Shown here: piece after piece, positions 26,701-37,730 of the stretch | How positions within the stretch are numbered: position 1 is the stretch's first letter | Layout: every line of letters starts with the position of its first letter | The notes under the pieces: model-generated | What the model saw: only the letters and a program-made list of their open reading frames with translations | Database searches by the model: none | Told to the model about the DNA's origin: nothing | Source: Macrostomum hystrix | Taxonomy: Eukaryota; Platyhelminthes; Macrostomidae | Reading direction: 5' to 3' | NCBI GenBank assembly: GCA_950097015.1 | Contig: CATNEN010000001.1 | Location: 10,562,001-10,626,000 of the forward strand | Length of the DNA: 64,000 nucleotides | Translations under genes and position numbers: made by a program

Positions 26701-29700
26701 GGAAGTGGGAAAGATCAGGGAGTGGGGTAAGATCAGGGAGTGGGGGAAGATTAGGGAGTGGGGAAGATAAGGGAGTGGGGAAGATAAGGGAGTGGGGAAG
26801 ATAAGGGAGTGGGGAAGATAAGGGAGTGGGGAAGATAAGGGAGTGGGGAAGATCAGGGAGTGGGGAAGAAAAGGGAGTGGGGAAGATAAGGGAGTGGGGA
26901 AGATAAGGGAGTGGGGAAGATAAGGGAGTGGGGAAGATAAGGGAGTGGGGAAGATAAGGGAGTGGGGAAGATAAGGGAGTGGGGAAGATAAGGGAGTGGG
27001 GAAGATAAGGGAATGTTGAAGATCAGGGAGTGGGGAAGATAAGGGAGTGGGGAAGATAAGGGAGTGGGGAAGATAAGGGAGTGGGGAAGATAAGGGAGTG
27101 GGGAAGATAAGGGAATGTTGAAGATCAGGGAGTGGGGGAAGATCAGGGAGTGGGGGAAGATCAGGGAGTGAGGGAAGATCAGGGAGTGGGGAAGATCAGG
27201 GAGTGGGGAAGATCAGGGAGTGGGGGAAGATCAGGGAGTGGGAAAGATCAGGGAGTGGTGGAAGATTAGGGAGTGGGGAAGATAAGAGATAAATGAATGA
27301 AAATGAAGGTGTAATTTGAACTGTGGCCTACATTTATTCTACAAAAGATTCCATGAATAAAAACAAACTTATCTCTAAACCTACCTGCGGGAGATCGCAG
27401 GAGCGATCGCACAACGCCGCCCAGCAGGCTGGCGGTGGCCGCAGTGAGCTGGGCTGACGCGCCAGGCGCCGGGGTGGCGCCGGGGAAGGCGCGCTCAAGA
27501 AGCGGGCAGATGGCAGAGCAGACATCGACCAGGTGGCTGCCAGTCACGTGCGGATGAAAGCGGTCCTGAAGTTGTTCAAAATTTGGTTGCCTTATTAAGG
27601 GCACTAAGATAAACAGAAACGTATCTAGATAAATAAGAAATTAGACTAGAACGCTATGTACAGCTGTTCAGTCCATGGACAGTAGAAACTCTTATACAGG
27701 CAACTTACAAATTCATCAAAGCTTCGCACATGACTTTGGCCAGTCCAATCTTTACGTGGTGGAAGCAACTGGAATACATTGAAAATGTGCAATATGAATT
27801 CATTGTTTAACAAATTCATAAAAAAAATTAGAATGTAATTTTTTAATACTTACCTGATTAGTTTCACATAGTGCTTTCAGTCTCTGCAATAGGAAAGTGC
27901 AATCAGATATTAAAAAGAATGGTTACATTTTGACAAAAAACATTAAAACATTAAATTTTCACGCTTACAGTAGCAACCTCAGCACATGGACCAGTCTCAA
28001 GGAACTTAATGATCAAATAGTAGAGCTCTAAAATGAATTAATAAAATGAATTATCTACTCAAATCATGCAAAAATACATCAATCAATAAATAATAAAATA
28101 AGGAGGCTTGAGAAAAGTTTTTAAATTAATTCAAGGTTTTCCTATGGCCTCCAAACATTAAACTGACTTTGAAGGGCCCAGAGCTAAAAAATAAGTAAAA
28201 ATTAACACTTGTTTGTGCTATCGGTCAATATTTTCAATTAACTTATAGACAGATAAAATACTGTTTTAAAAAGCTGTGCCAACAAGTTTACTTTGAATTA
28301 TGCCTGAGGTTCTAACAAAAATGTATTAATTATAGAATGTTGTAATATATATTTAAAATGCATAAATTTGAATGTTGCCACTTCATGATATTTACTACAA
28401 TGCTAACTGTACTAGCAATTTAACACCATTGCATTACTAATATTCTACAAAATCTAAGGGTCTAATAGAATGAAATGCAATTTTTCCCACATTACTGTCA
28501 TAACCCATAGGCCTAGGCCCTAGATTTCTATCAGCACTACCAAAGACAATTATCTAAATAGATTGAGCCAAATCTTATAGAACATTTTTCTGAAGCTACT
28601 TGGTGATTCAGGGCATGTTAGGATGGTTAAGCTAAAGACACAAATTTTCCAAACTGTCCAAAGTTTATAAGGGATAGGTAGAAAAGCTGCTCATTATTCA
28701 CTTATTTGACCTATTTAGATCAAAGAAACTTATAAGTTTAAACTTTTAAAAAGTACATGGCAACATATTTAGACTTTTAAGTTATCTTTAACACAACTTA
28801 TAACTGGATTGGCGGCAATGTTCTACTTCCGTTCGTTATATTATTTTTTTGTTTGCAAACAACAAATAACGACAAAAAACAAGTTTAATGGTAACAAAAA
28901 GTCAGTACTTTGGTCAAACAGTTCTGAAATGTCTTGGTCAGTCTTTCTTATTTCAAACCGGGTAAGTGCCTAATCCGGTAGAGGAGGGCACCGAAGCTAT
29001 TCTTGGGGTATAGACAGCGCCATAAGAATTCTTCGAGGTGGCTTTTGAATAGAGCAGCACTCGTGCCATGCATTTGACATAGCTTGGCCTTTGCAAAATC
29101 TTCAGCTCTACAGAATTTCTGTGCCTTAGCTTCCTGTTCCCCCATATTTGGCAGATTTTGCCATAGACATAGATCCAAGTGTCAAGTCACGGCAAAGCTA
29201 TGTCAGCACAACTTTTCAAACTCAGAATGCACGTGTGGCACAAATTCAAATGAAAAAATAATATAACGAATAGAAGTAGAATATTGCCGGATTGGCTATT
29301 AGTAAATTCAATTCAAATTAAGTGAATATTTTCTGAGACCAGTTTGACCATAAACCCTCCTAAACTTATGGTATGAATGAGCAAGTGATTATAAATGAGG
29401 ATCAGCAAATAAAAAATATTTGACAAAGTTAACTTAATATATCCATTATTGAATATCCCCACATTCCTACTAATTTTTCTCTTCATAATGCCAATGACAA
29501 CAGTCACTTTGATAAAAGCCACTTGGGTGACAAGCAACCACAAATCTAATGGGTCTTTAATGTCAAAAAGCTATATGTTGCAGTCTTTTGATGCTAGGCC
29601 TATTCTTTTGAAATCATGCTGTTAACATATTTTAGTGTAAGTATTTATTTTGGAATTGAAAGAAAGTAATAAGAAAGCACAAATATGTAACAAGTAACTC

Positions 29701-30013
29701 TGAAATCATAATTTTATTACTAACAATAATGAAGATAATAGACTACTAAAAAGCTGAATTATGTGGCTCTATAAAAGATCATATATTATATCAGTATCAA
29801 AAATTGACAAAGTCTAAACCCACCTTGCTTTAAGGGCTCATTGACATCTTTGACTTCAGTATTTGACTTGTCCTTTGATTCAAAAACATCTTTGTTGTCT
29901 CTGTTTTCTTCCTTCTTTGTTGCAGCAGATTTATTTTGCTTTGTACTACTTCTTGTAACTTTTGATTGTGTTGTGTTTGAAGAAGCATTAGATCCAGACG
30001 GACCAGCATCCAT
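11718..30013 (-). CDS. BRWD/PHIP-like WD40-bromodomain chromatin reader (18 exons)
   Basis: Exons in order: 30013-29824, 28027-27969, 27883-27854, 27768-27709, 27565-27385, 25914-25816, 25288-25134, 24871-24204, 23562-23349, 21848-21549, 20039-19530, 19061-18837, 17663-17379, 16723-16376, 15694-15255, 14610-13929, 13509-12751, 12347-11718. All are in phase, giving 1,944 residues (human PHIP has about 1,820). Domains: Ser/Lys-rich N-terminus; LisH-like segment (ELYYLIIKFLETGP, about 64-80); WD40 propeller (about 225-600); HLMPPPYLV and VPGRE linkers; acidic stretch with YSDWLADE; cryptic Tudor region (about 1080-1250); bromodomain 1 (about 1275-1390) with EYFNEAE; bromodomain 2 (about 1520-1630) with AYNTVP; long acidic/basic tail. 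The family binds histone marks in the nucleus and PHIP/BRWD proteins act as CUL4-DDB1 substrate receptors (known of the family). Exons 1-5 fit the human N-terminus residue for residue in spacing. Exon 6 is the least certain: it is supported by phase only. Most introns contain a private minisatellite. Confidence 0.92.
12565..12745. repeat. 20-bp minisatellite in BRWD intron 17
   Basis: About 8-9 copies of a 20-bp unit (gggatctaaggttctaaaat), with looser related units back to about 12420. It ends next to the exon 17 donor at 12750. Confidence 0.88.
13593..13912 (+). mobile_element. tRNA-derived SINE, family 1, in BRWD intron 16
   Basis: The head has an A-box-like tggcagagcggtctaaagcg and a B-box-like gagctcgattcc. 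The conserved body contains gtcgtgcaattcacgcc and gagagtgtacactgcctgacg, and ends in cccgcagccctcc with an A/T-rich tail. It lies antisense to BRWD. Confidence 0.88.
14800..15150. repeat. Purine-rich degenerate minisatellite in BRWD intron 15
   Basis: GA-rich tandem sequence with units such as gagatgagaagcagataa and agagaagaggag. One strand is almost all purine. It is an interspersed-unit low-complexity region rather than a clean array. Confidence 0.88.
15835..16330. repeat. 22-bp minisatellite in BRWD intron 14
   Basis: About 22 copies of a 22-bp unit (ccctaccttatctacttc plus cgta), with ctgcttctgta, ctacctcgaaa and ctacccccgta variants. Confidence 0.93.
16790..17345. repeat. 35-bp minisatellite in BRWD intron 13
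   Basis: About 15-16 copies of a 35-bp unit (gaagcttcagttaggg followed by atttgggatcgctgaatgg). Variants replace gaagc with gattttt. The array runs up to the exon 13 donor region. Confidence 0.93.
17815..18495. repeat. 21-bp minisatellite in BRWD intron 12
   Basis: About 32 copies of a 21-bp unit (attcagtatatggacttct + ag) with tatatgg/tataggg and cttctag/ctaatag variants. It is followed to about 18680 by looser tctagataaaagtacattta repeats. Confidence 0.95.
19252..19500 (-). mobile_element. tRNA-derived SINE, family 1, in BRWD intron 11
   Basis: Reverse-oriented copy in the same orientation as BRWD. It contains the complement of ctgcgggtctagtgtca, the complement of gcagtgtacactctcact's partner region, and a degenerate B-box end (gagttcgactcc). 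The head is partly decayed. Confidence 0.85.
20275..21470. repeat. 31-bp minisatellite carrying 5' splice-site-like units, BRWD intron 10
   Basis: About 38 copies of a 31-bp unit (ccaaaatctcaccctactc + aaaggtaagtag). Variants are agtagcc/agcagtc and ctactcaa/ctaatcga. An odd unit with atctcgaccc occurs at 20781 and again at 21061, so a nine-unit block of about 280 bp was duplicated. Every unit holds aaaggtaag on the plus strand, a near-perfect U1 donor, antisense to the host gene. Confidence 0.95.
21930..23265. repeat. 16-bp minisatellite with higher-order structure, BRWD intron 9
   Basis: About 80 copies of a 16-bp unit (ggtaggttagtacata), with tagataggt, tagacaggt and tggtagac variants. 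The variants recur in a fixed order in blocks of roughly 150-190 bp (marked by gtagatttggtagat), at least five times, which is higher-order repeat structure. Confidence 0.95.
23650..24065. repeat. 24-bp minisatellite in BRWD intron 8
   Basis: About 17 copies of a 24-bp unit (aaatgggggatagaacagtg + ggag), some with an agagaaaagaact insert. Confidence 0.92.
25005..25095 (+). mobile_element. SINE family 2 fragment in BRWD intron 7
   Basis: Short remnant with the tRNA B-box part (aaggtcagtggttcgattcc) and the later family 2 motif gggttccagcatcag. Confidence 0.6.
25405..25690 (-). mobile_element. tRNA-derived SINE, family 1, in BRWD intron 6
   Basis: Reverse-oriented copy with the ATT-type tail (at 25405-25425 on the plus strand), the conserved body, and a head ending in the complement of gagctcgattcc and tgcctctcgcaccaaggtcc. 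Confidence 0.86.
26460..27290. repeat. 17-bp minisatellite in BRWD intron 5
   Basis: About 48 copies of a 17-bp purine-only unit (gggagtggggaagataa), with a agatcag variant concentrated at both ends. The strand asymmetry (purine tract over 800 bp) could favour triplex or R-loop formation. Confidence 0.95.
28028..29823 (-). other. BRWD intron 1
   Basis: This 1.8-kb intron is one of the few large introns here without a minisatellite. It is AT-rich. Minus-strand ORFs at 28948-29178 and 29313-29543 show no recognisable family. Confidence 0.7.
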
Positions 30014-30640
30014 GAGGATCAGGTGACGGTCATAGAATATTATAAATATTACAATAGTATCGTATAGTGGCGATTAAGGTCCTTGTCCTGTCGATTTGTC
30101 CAAAAAAGTGTTTGCGGTAACAAAAAAACCAATGTAAAATTTTTATTTTAAGTACTGCTCTACAGTTGTAAGCAGAAGGTGCTGTTACCAGGTATCTCAA
30201 TTCAACAATGTTCGTTTTAGTAACAAGTTTTTATAGGAAACTAAACTCGTCGTTGATGTTAAATTTGTGCCTTTTAACATGAAAAGGTCTAAGTAGTATA
30301 ATAAAAAGGACAAAAATTTCCCATCGCTACAGATTATGTATATTTTTCGTAAGCATTGTTAGTAATTTATAAAGCAGTTACAATTTTTTTTAGTTTAAAT
30401 TGCTTGAAGAGAGGGTTTGTGTTTTCTTGCATTTTGTCCTATCATGCTATATCGACATATCGTCGAATATATAAAAAAACATTATATTTACATTACATTA
30501 TATGCCAAATTCAAAATTTTTTAAGTATATAAAAATAGAAATTTAAGTATATAATTAAAAATTAGTAAATTCAAATGCATAAAATTAGTTTCAAGTAAAG
30601 AAGAAGAAAGGGAAAAAAACATATGTATACGACGAAGCCT
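30014..30640. other. 5' flank of BRWD gene
   Basis: Region upstream of the BRWD start codon (minus strand, ATG at 30013-30011). It should contain the promoter and 5' UTR, but no TATA box or other decisive element was identified. It is AT-rich and free of recognised repeats. Confidence 0.45.
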
Positions 30641-30837
30641 ATCCCGAAAAAGTTTCTCTTTAGTGCAAAGTTTCTTAAGTACATGCATGGTTAGTCATTC
30701 CTGAATCTATATCTGAATGACAAAAGACACCACAAGTTTTAAAGCAAATGCAGTCTCACAAGCTTCAAGGGCTATCAAGTTAAACACACACAGCTTCGTT
30801 TACAAATCTTGCCACTTCGGCTTCGTTCACACGATAC

Positions 30838-31766
30838 GACGTCAGAAACATCATCAAGTTTTCAGTTTTGGCTGGCAAATCAACATCAGAGATTCATGAA
30901 GAGCTTGGACAAGTCAACCAGTTCAGGAACGGGTCCGTGATGTTCAAGGAGGCAGGCTGTCGATGGAAGACAAAGAGCGGTCTGGAAGGCCAAGAACAAC
31001 CACTACTGATGCCAAATCCTGAGCGTGTCAAAGCTACAGTCACTGTGGACAGCAGATTGACTTGCAATGAGATTGAATACCTCCTGGACATACTTCACAG
31101 CACAGTGCATCGCATTCTTACTGAGCAGTTGGAAAAAGCAGATGACCTTCGTGAAGTGGATGCAAAATCTCCTGACTAAAGATGAAATGAAAGAGAGGGC
31201 AAGAACACCTTCTACCGTTTAATCGAGAGAGAAGCAACTTTCTCAGCAGAATTGTGACAGAAGATGAGACATGGATCTACGAGTGGGATCCTGAGCTCCA
31301 GCGCCAGTCAGCGCCTTGGCTTCCAAGGGGATCAGCGAGTCCTGAAAAAGTTCAGCGGAAGCGGATCTCCTTGAAGGTGATGCACATCGTCTTTTTTTAC
31401 ATCCATGGGGTCCTGGTGGACTGGCCAGTGCCAATCGGCACCAAGCTGAATGCATAATTGAGGCCAACCGCTATCTGGAAAAAGCGACCTGTGCACCGCG
31501 CCAGAAGAGTCGAGGAGCTCGTGGATTCATGGAGCTCAGAGGTCCTGGCACAGTCACGCTATTCACCTGATTTGGCTTCAGCGGACTTCTATATATTTCC
31601 CAGAATGAAGGAGAGTCTTCGTGGTCAACGCTTCGCCTCTGTGGAGCAGATAAACAGCAATGCTTCATCAGCTTTGCGGCATCCGGGGGCTGCGATGCTG
31701 CCTTTCAAGCAGGGCTACGGCGCTGGCAAAAGTGCGTGGACCTTAGGGAGCAAATTTGTGGAGTAA
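30838..31766 (+). pseudogene. Decayed mariner-type transposase
   Basis: Remnant of a Tc1/mariner-superfamily (mariner branch) transposase in several frames. The N-terminal part has KSTSEIHEEL and, after a frame change, DSRLTCNEI and HSTVHRILTEQL. The catalytic part has TEDETWIYEWDPE (first Asp), then DWPVPIGTKLNA followed by a stop. The final part has ELVDSW joined almost directly to RYSPDLASADFYIFPRMKESLRGQRFASVE (third catalytic Asp region split here only by decay). The segment normally carrying the second catalytic Asp (HHDNAP-like motif) is deleted. Frameshifts plus that loss make it inactive. Terminal inverted repeats were not located. Confidence 0.85.
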
Positions 31767-31859
31767 AAATGACCTGTTTTGACTACTTGTTTTGTCCTTC
31801 AAGCTGTTCGCCTTTTTGTTGAACTTACTTTTGGGATAGCAGCCCACAGCAACCCCATT

Positions 31860-32192
31860 GAATGGGGGTCGGTGGCAGAGCGGTTAACGTGTTTGCCTCT
31901 CGCACCAAGGTCCCTGAGCTCGATTCCGCGGCGTGGCCACATTTATTTGGGGCGCAGCCGCGGAGAGAAGGCTTGGGGGCTTGTCGTGCAATTTACGCCC
32001 TAGAGGGCCAACCTCCTAGGCACAGTGAGAGTGTACACTGGCTGACGATGAGAAAGCCACGGCAGATGTACACACCTGTGTGAGCGTGTGCCTGCATACG
32101 GTATCTGCGTACCTGTGCGCTCAGGAGTCAGCGAATTGGGCAGAATTGCCTCCTCGCTGGCTGCGGGTCTAGCGTCACGAAATGATGTACAG
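31860..32192 (+). mobile_element. tRNA-derived SINE, family 1 (near full length)
   Basis: One of the best-preserved copies: A-box-like tggcagagcggttaacg, tgcctctcgcaccaaggtcc, B-box gagctcgattcc, then gcgcagccgcggagagaagg and ctcctcgctggctgcggg. It directly follows the mariner remnant. Confidence 0.9.
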
Positions 32193-32194
32193 CA

Positions 32195-32945
32195 TTGAAT
32201 GGTACAGCATCAATCCCTTTGTATTTAATAACTTAAGCAACGAACAGGAGAGTAAAGCTTGTTTCATTACAAACATTTTACAAAGCATTTATCGCGATCC
32301 CCGAGAAAAAATATTATGATAAACTTGGGATGTGGATTTTGAATTTAAAATTACTTTCAAGTACAGATACCAAACTATATCAGATAATTACTTCCAAGTT
32401 ATTCCCAACTTCCCAAGTATTCAATGTTTGAATTACATGTCGATCGACTTACTTCCAACTACTTTCCAAGTATCCAACGTGACAAACTTATCAAGTACAG
32501 TTAAGTACAAAGTACCATTGCTGACTTGACAAGTTTACAATGTTTTTTCTCGGGATATCAGTATATCTATATCCATTTATTTGTCTCTTTTCGATTCAGT
32601 TCATTATAAATTATTGTTATCACCACCACCACATAATGTTTATGTCAATATTTACATGCATGGCATAAATCATCGGACTATTGAGTCTCAAATTGCGAAT
32701 GTCTAAATTTGAAAATTCTATAAATAGATTCGGAATTTTCTAGAATGTATATGGCGTCAATTTTATTGACTACAAGCAGCAGAATACCTGAATGCCTGAC
32801 TTTGAAGGTTATTTAAGAAAGATAGAAAATGTCCAGACACAAAAAATGTGCACTTTTCTATTGAAAACTGAAATTCACTTTTCTTGATATAATAGTTTCC
32901 TAATCAATTACTTTTATTGAATGCACCTGCCTCAATTAAAACCAA
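32195..32945. other. Non-coding intergenic stretch
   Basis: AT-rich sequence with loose internal similarity (acttccaag / aagtattc words near 32380-32480) but no gene, clean repeat or recognised transposon. Confidence 0.5.
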
Positions 32946-32949
32946 ATGC

Positions 32950-33085
32950 ACAGCCGTAGCTTTAGCCCTAGCTTTTCCTACGCATGATGGGGGCAGCACA
33001 CCCACCCCTTGTTTACCCCAGCTGATGCTGCTACGTGCTCAATTAACAACTGAGTCAGGATTCGAACCTCGGTTGTGAGTAAGAT
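32950..33085 (-). mobile_element. Diverged SINE family 2 remnant
   Basis: On the minus strand it reads a B-box-like ggttcgaatcc followed by cagcatcagctgggg and ggggtgggtgtg, the order seen in family 2 copies. Confidence 0.55.
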
Positions 33086-33349
33086 AATGAGACAGGATAG
33101 GCATATATTCCAGGGCTTATTGAAATTGACAGAACAAGTTATTTAACTAGGATCATTATAAATTTGAGAATTTCAAAAAATAAGTTTAATTAACTCAAAA
33201 GTCAATGAAAAAATCTGTAAAGCAACGATTAAGTAGTCGCTAATGATTATAAGAATGATTTTAAGAATTCATAGAATCGGCAAATTTCGGTCCATCAGCT
33301 AGATACGGCTATCGAAGCTCCAAAATCCGGCCCCTGGCCCCTCTTCAGC

Positions 33350-33960
33350 GCCTAAAATGCATCTATCTCTTCCGTGCCTTATTCGCTCCTGTATCGAATC
33401 TTCCATGCCTCATCTCTTCTCTCCCGTGTCTAATCTCATCCCTGTTTCATACCTGTTCTGTCTCATCTCTCCCTGTCTCAGCTCTTCTGTGTCTCATCTC
33501 TCCCCTGTATCATCTCCTGGGGGTCTTATCTCTTTCCTGTCTCATCTCTCTCCGGTCTCATCTCTTCATCTCTCTCATCTCTCATCTCTTCCGTCTCATC
33601 ACTCACCAGTCTAATCTCTTCTGTGTCTCATCTCTTCCCGTGTCTCATCTCTTCCCAGTCTCATCTCTTCCATGGCTCATCTCTCTCTTCTCTCATCTTT
33701 CGCCAGTCTCATCTCTCACCAGTTTAATCTCTCCTGTGTCTCATCTCTTCCCGTGTCTCATCTCTTGCATGTCTTATCTCTCCCGCGCCTCATCTCTCCC
33801 CAGTCTCATCTCTGCCGCGTCTCATCTCTCGCATGTCGATCTTATCTCCTTTGTGTCTCGTCTCTTTCTTGTCTGTCTTCGCCCAATCTCTTTTCTTGTC
33901 TAATCTCTCTACAATCTGATATCTCCCGTCTTATCTCTCCCCTTTTCTAGGCCGTCTCTT
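33350..33960. repeat. CT-rich minisatellite (tctcatctctcccgtg type)
   Basis: Pyrimidine-rich array of degenerate 14-18-bp units around tctcatctctcccgtg. The same unit forms a second array at 42430-42990. Confidence 0.9.
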
Positions 33961-34430
33961 AAAACAGAACATTGTGGACAGACATGTCCTGAAAATCCCA
34001 AGTTGAACAGAATTACCACTAACTATTTTAACATAGACAGCAGTTTCAGCAGAAAAAAATCACAGATCTTCTGCAAAAGTAGCTTTCAAACTATTCGACA
34101 TAAAGGCAACAGGCCCTCATAAACATAAAAACAACTCGCCTACCCGCTTAATGCGTAAATAACAAAATTCTTTATTTACGATTCTCAATTTACGAGTGCG
34201 AGACAGCGAAGGCCAGACATAGAGCTAGAAGAATAAGATGTCATTCAAAACCATTCACTAGCGAAGCGAATGAAGTGGAGAACGAAAATAAGGTGAGTAA
34301 AAGCAGCACTCAAAAAGCTAGACTTGTCTTTTAAAAACACGAAATACCCTGAAATATAATGGTATGCCAGTAACTGGTTGTTTACACGAAAAAATGTGAA
34401 ACATATTAATCAAACATGTCTCAAAAAGTG

Positions 34431-34437
34431 TATAAAA
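34431..34437 (+). promoter_or_regulatory. TATA box of the VWA gene
   Basis: tataaaa lies 112 bp upstream of ATG 34543. A start about 30 bp downstream (about 34460) would leave almost no leader for the ATG at 34465, which favours ATG 34543. Confidence 0.6.
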
Positions 34438-34542
34438 ACGCAACTGGCAAATTAAATAGTCTTCATGAAATCTCTTAGCGAGAATTCCTCGAGCAACTTC
34501 AAGATTAAGTCTCTGACAGATTCTGCTAAGCACTGCGCTACA

Positions 34543-36539
34543 ATGCTTCACAACAACATGCTGTATCTGCTGCTTCTAGTAGGCGCTCTCGCGGTGCCAC
34601 ATGCAAACTGCCAATCAGTCGAAGACAAAAAGTGCCCGTGTCCGTCGGGCTACAAGCAGGTGGAGGTCAAGAAGCAGGTGCGCAGCGATGGTCCGTGCAA
34701 GCCGCAGAAGCTTGGGTCGCTGGGATTCGTCATTGACAACACCGCATCGATGGGAGCGGAGATCTTCGCGGTACGCACTCAGGTGGGAGCCATCATGGCC
34801 AACAACTCGGTGTTCAAGGACTACGTTGTGGCCTCATTTGGTGACCCCTACGTGAAGAATGTCATCCGATCTAGCAATGCCAGCGCCATCCAGACGTTCG
34901 TGAACGCGATCGTTCCAGCTGGCGGAGGCGACTGTCCCGAGTTTGCGATGTCTGGCATTGAAGACGCAGCGAAGGAGGCTCGCAAGAACTCCGTGCTCAT
35001 CCTGTTCACCGATGCTGCAGCCAAGGACGCCAACAAGACCGCCCAGGTAGTCACCCTGCTTAAATCGAAGAACGCGAAGCTCTTCGTCATCGCCACAGGC
35101 ACTTTCTGCGGTTCCGGTGTTTACAAAGGCGAGTTTGAAGAGATTGCCAAAGCCACTGGCGGCCGTGTCATAACCCTGACAGCCAAGACTTCCGTCAACG
35201 AGGTGAGTAGCTTTCTCAATCCTCAATTCAAAGTTTATAAATAATCATCTTTCTAAATTTAGAATTTTAAGCTAACGTTGAATTGACGTTTTTGAATCAC
35301 AGGTGCTGGAGTTTATCGGCCTGGTAGCTTCGGGCAAGTACTCGCTGGACTCATTTCCAACCAGTTTGGACGAGCTCAGAAGCATGAAGCCTCCGATGAG
35401 TAAGCATTGCAGATGGTGTGCTCAACTTTATCTCAACTTTCGCATAGGATGCTCTGTTAGTTATAAAAATATACTCCCGACTTTCAGAGTGTTCCAAGTG
35501 GATCGTAGAGCTTCAATGCAAGAAGGAGGAAGGTAAGTTCAGTGCTCAGTGATCAGATATTGCTTCGAGCAAGCTACTCAGATGACTTGAGGAATACAAG
35601 TGTTGAACTCACATCAATTGCAGCGCCCTGCCCGCCTGGATACAAGCGAGTGACCATGCGCAACAAGGTCTGTGCTCCGCCCAAAGCCTGCAAGCCGAAG
35701 CCGGTGGGTTCACTGGGCTTCGTGATCGACAACACCGCATCGATGGGAGCCGAGATCTTCGCCGTGCGCAGTCAGGTGGGAGCCATCATGGCCAACAACA
35801 CGGTCTTCAAGGACTACGTCATTGCATCGTTCGGCGATCCCTACGTGAAGAATGTCATCCGATCCAGCAACGAGAGCGTCATTCAGAGCTTCGTGGACGG
35901 CATCGCTCCGTCGGGTGGAGGCGACTGTCCAGAGTACGCCATGTCGGGCATCGAAGACGCGGCGAAGGAGGCCCTGGACAACTCCGTGCTCATCCTGTTC
36001 ACCGACGCGGCTGCCAAAGACGCGAACAAGACCGCCGACGTCGCCGCCTTGCTGGTGTCCAAGAAGATCAAGCTGTACGTAATCGCCACTGGCACTTTCT
36101 GCGGTCCCTCGGTGTACAAGGGAGAGTTTGACTACCTGGCCAAGGCCACCGGCGGCTCCGTCATGACCCTCACCGCCAAGACTTCCATCGGAGAGGTAAC
36201 TATCTGATGATAGCTCGTAAAACATTGATATCTAGTTGATAATACATTGCCAGTGACATTGCCCCTGTTCAATCTTCAACTTCGTCAGGTTCTTGACTTT
36301 GTTAATCTAGCGGCTTCTGGTGCAGTCTCCTTCGACTCGCTGCCTGCCTCACTTGAGAAGCTTCGTCGTTTGCCTCGCCGTAAGTACAACTGACTGCTGA
36401 GCATTCTATGTTGTATGCATTCTATGGTGATCTACCTGGACCAATTGATCTCATTTATCACCTATTCTCAATTTCAGCGTCAAACTGCTGGACTCAGGAG
36501 ATATCCACCTGCATGTGCGACTGCTACGTCCGCGAGTGA
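34543..36539 (+). CDS. Secreted protein with two tandem hemicentin-type VWA domains (6 exons)
   Basis: Exons: 34543-35202, 35303-35399, 35488-35532, 35624-36195, 36289-36379, 36478-36539; 508 residues, all phases agree. A signal peptide (MLHNNMLYLLLLVGALAVPHA) opens the protein; I chose this ATG over 34465 because of the TATA position and the signal peptide. Each half has a Cys-rich lead (CPCPSGYK / CPPGYKR), then a VWA domain with the MIDAS-like IDNTASMG, GGGDCPE, LILFTDAAAKD, VIATGTFCG, and a tail (VLEFIGLVASG / VLDFVNLAASG). GGGDCPE and FTDA-SKD-type motifs are characteristic of the hemicentin VWA. There are no Ig or EGF domains and no membrane segment, so it is probably an extracellular matrix or mucus protein; the role is inferred. 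Exon phases repeat (0, 1, 1), showing duplication of a three-exon block. Confidence 0.92.
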
Positions 36540-36729
36540 TTTTAACGGCAATCCCTTAATTAACACTTTTAGTGACTTTACACAATGTATGAGCACATGA
36601 GTATAATCGTTTTATCATGCCACAATGTGACAATTTCGTAAGAATTGTATTTTTCTCTTTAACTACATGTACCTGCTTTTTCAAGTAATGCTGACATATG
36701 TGAAAATAGTTTTTAACAAAATGTGTGCA

Positions 36730-36735
36730 AATAAA
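36730..36735 (+). terminator. Polyadenylation signal of the VWA gene
   Basis: AATAAA about 190 bp after the stop codon of the VWA gene, in AT-rich 3' UTR. Confidence 0.6.
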
Positions 36736-36744
36736 TAACTTTTA

Positions 36745-37730
36745 TGAACCCTGCATTGAGTGGATTATCAATCTTAAGAAAACAAAAACTTGCAAAAAAT
36801 CATTTTGTTCTTTATCAGCTGCTTATAATTAGCAATAACAACCAATATCACAGAGTGCACTTTCAATTGACTGTCACTATAATTAATAGTTTTGTCGAGT
36901 ACATGCAGCTGAAAACAGAACTGATACACTGTAAAAGTAAGGTTTTGAATCTGTAATTCCAACCTATCTAACAAGCGAGGTAGTACTAACAATTATTTCA
37001 GAAATATACTTTAAATAGAAAAAATTCCCTTGCACCTTACTCTACGTTACACTTAATGCAATGATAATTCCACATCTAGTGACAGTCGACGCGCAGCCAA
37101 CGTGCTGAACTCAAACACGCACACAATAATTTATTTTAGAGTTTAGAATGGCTTATATATACTCTAACATTATCGTATCGTGTTGTGCATGCTGCAGGTG
37201 TCAGTGACTTCTGAACGGGTTCGACAGTAACTAATCTACTAAGAGCAAATATATTGCAGATTGACGCCATGGATATAATATCTAACACAGCTCTCACACC
37301 AGCTTCTAATCCTGCTAATCCATCTAGAGCTGTTCGCTAGTCCCTATAGGCGAACACAAAATTGTTTTACGAGTTAGATAGACGAGACTGTTTGAGCTAC
37401 GTAAGGCAGCCATTTTTTAATGGCCATGCGGCTATCCTCATGTTCCATCCTGTCCTCTCACTATCTTGTCCAAAGCTCACTAACTGCTCATGCTCATCTT
37501 CAGAGAGAAATGAGGCACAAAGTGTATATAATGTTCGTTAATTTGAAACCGGAGAGTATGCCGGAGGGGAGTTGATGATGATGATGACGGCGAGTGCATT
37601 GAGGGAGCGGCGTGGTATGAAGGCCGCTGTGTGATGACGCCTCACTTTGACCGAAAACTGCTCACGCGACCATTCGTTTGAGTAATGCAGCTCTTTCTTC
37701 ACTTCCATCTAGACTTGTTTGAGTCCATTT
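36745..37730. other. Intergenic stretch
   Basis: No coding exon recognised. Sequence around 37080-37400 is GC-richer and contains short palindromic words, but no transposon family could be assigned. Confidence 0.45.

Noticed and set aside
28948-29178. 76-codon minus-strand ORF in BRWD intron 1
   Set aside because: The exon 1 to exon 2 phase join is exact without it, and it resembles no family.
31865-31940. Possible tRNA genes (A-box and B-box present)
   Set aside because: The same head recurs in front of one conserved body at several loci, and no full cloverleaf was formed; these are SINE heads.
34465-34542. Upstream in-frame ATG for the VWA gene
   Set aside because: It would lie about at the transcription start predicted from the TATA box, and the signal peptide starts at the ATG at 34543.
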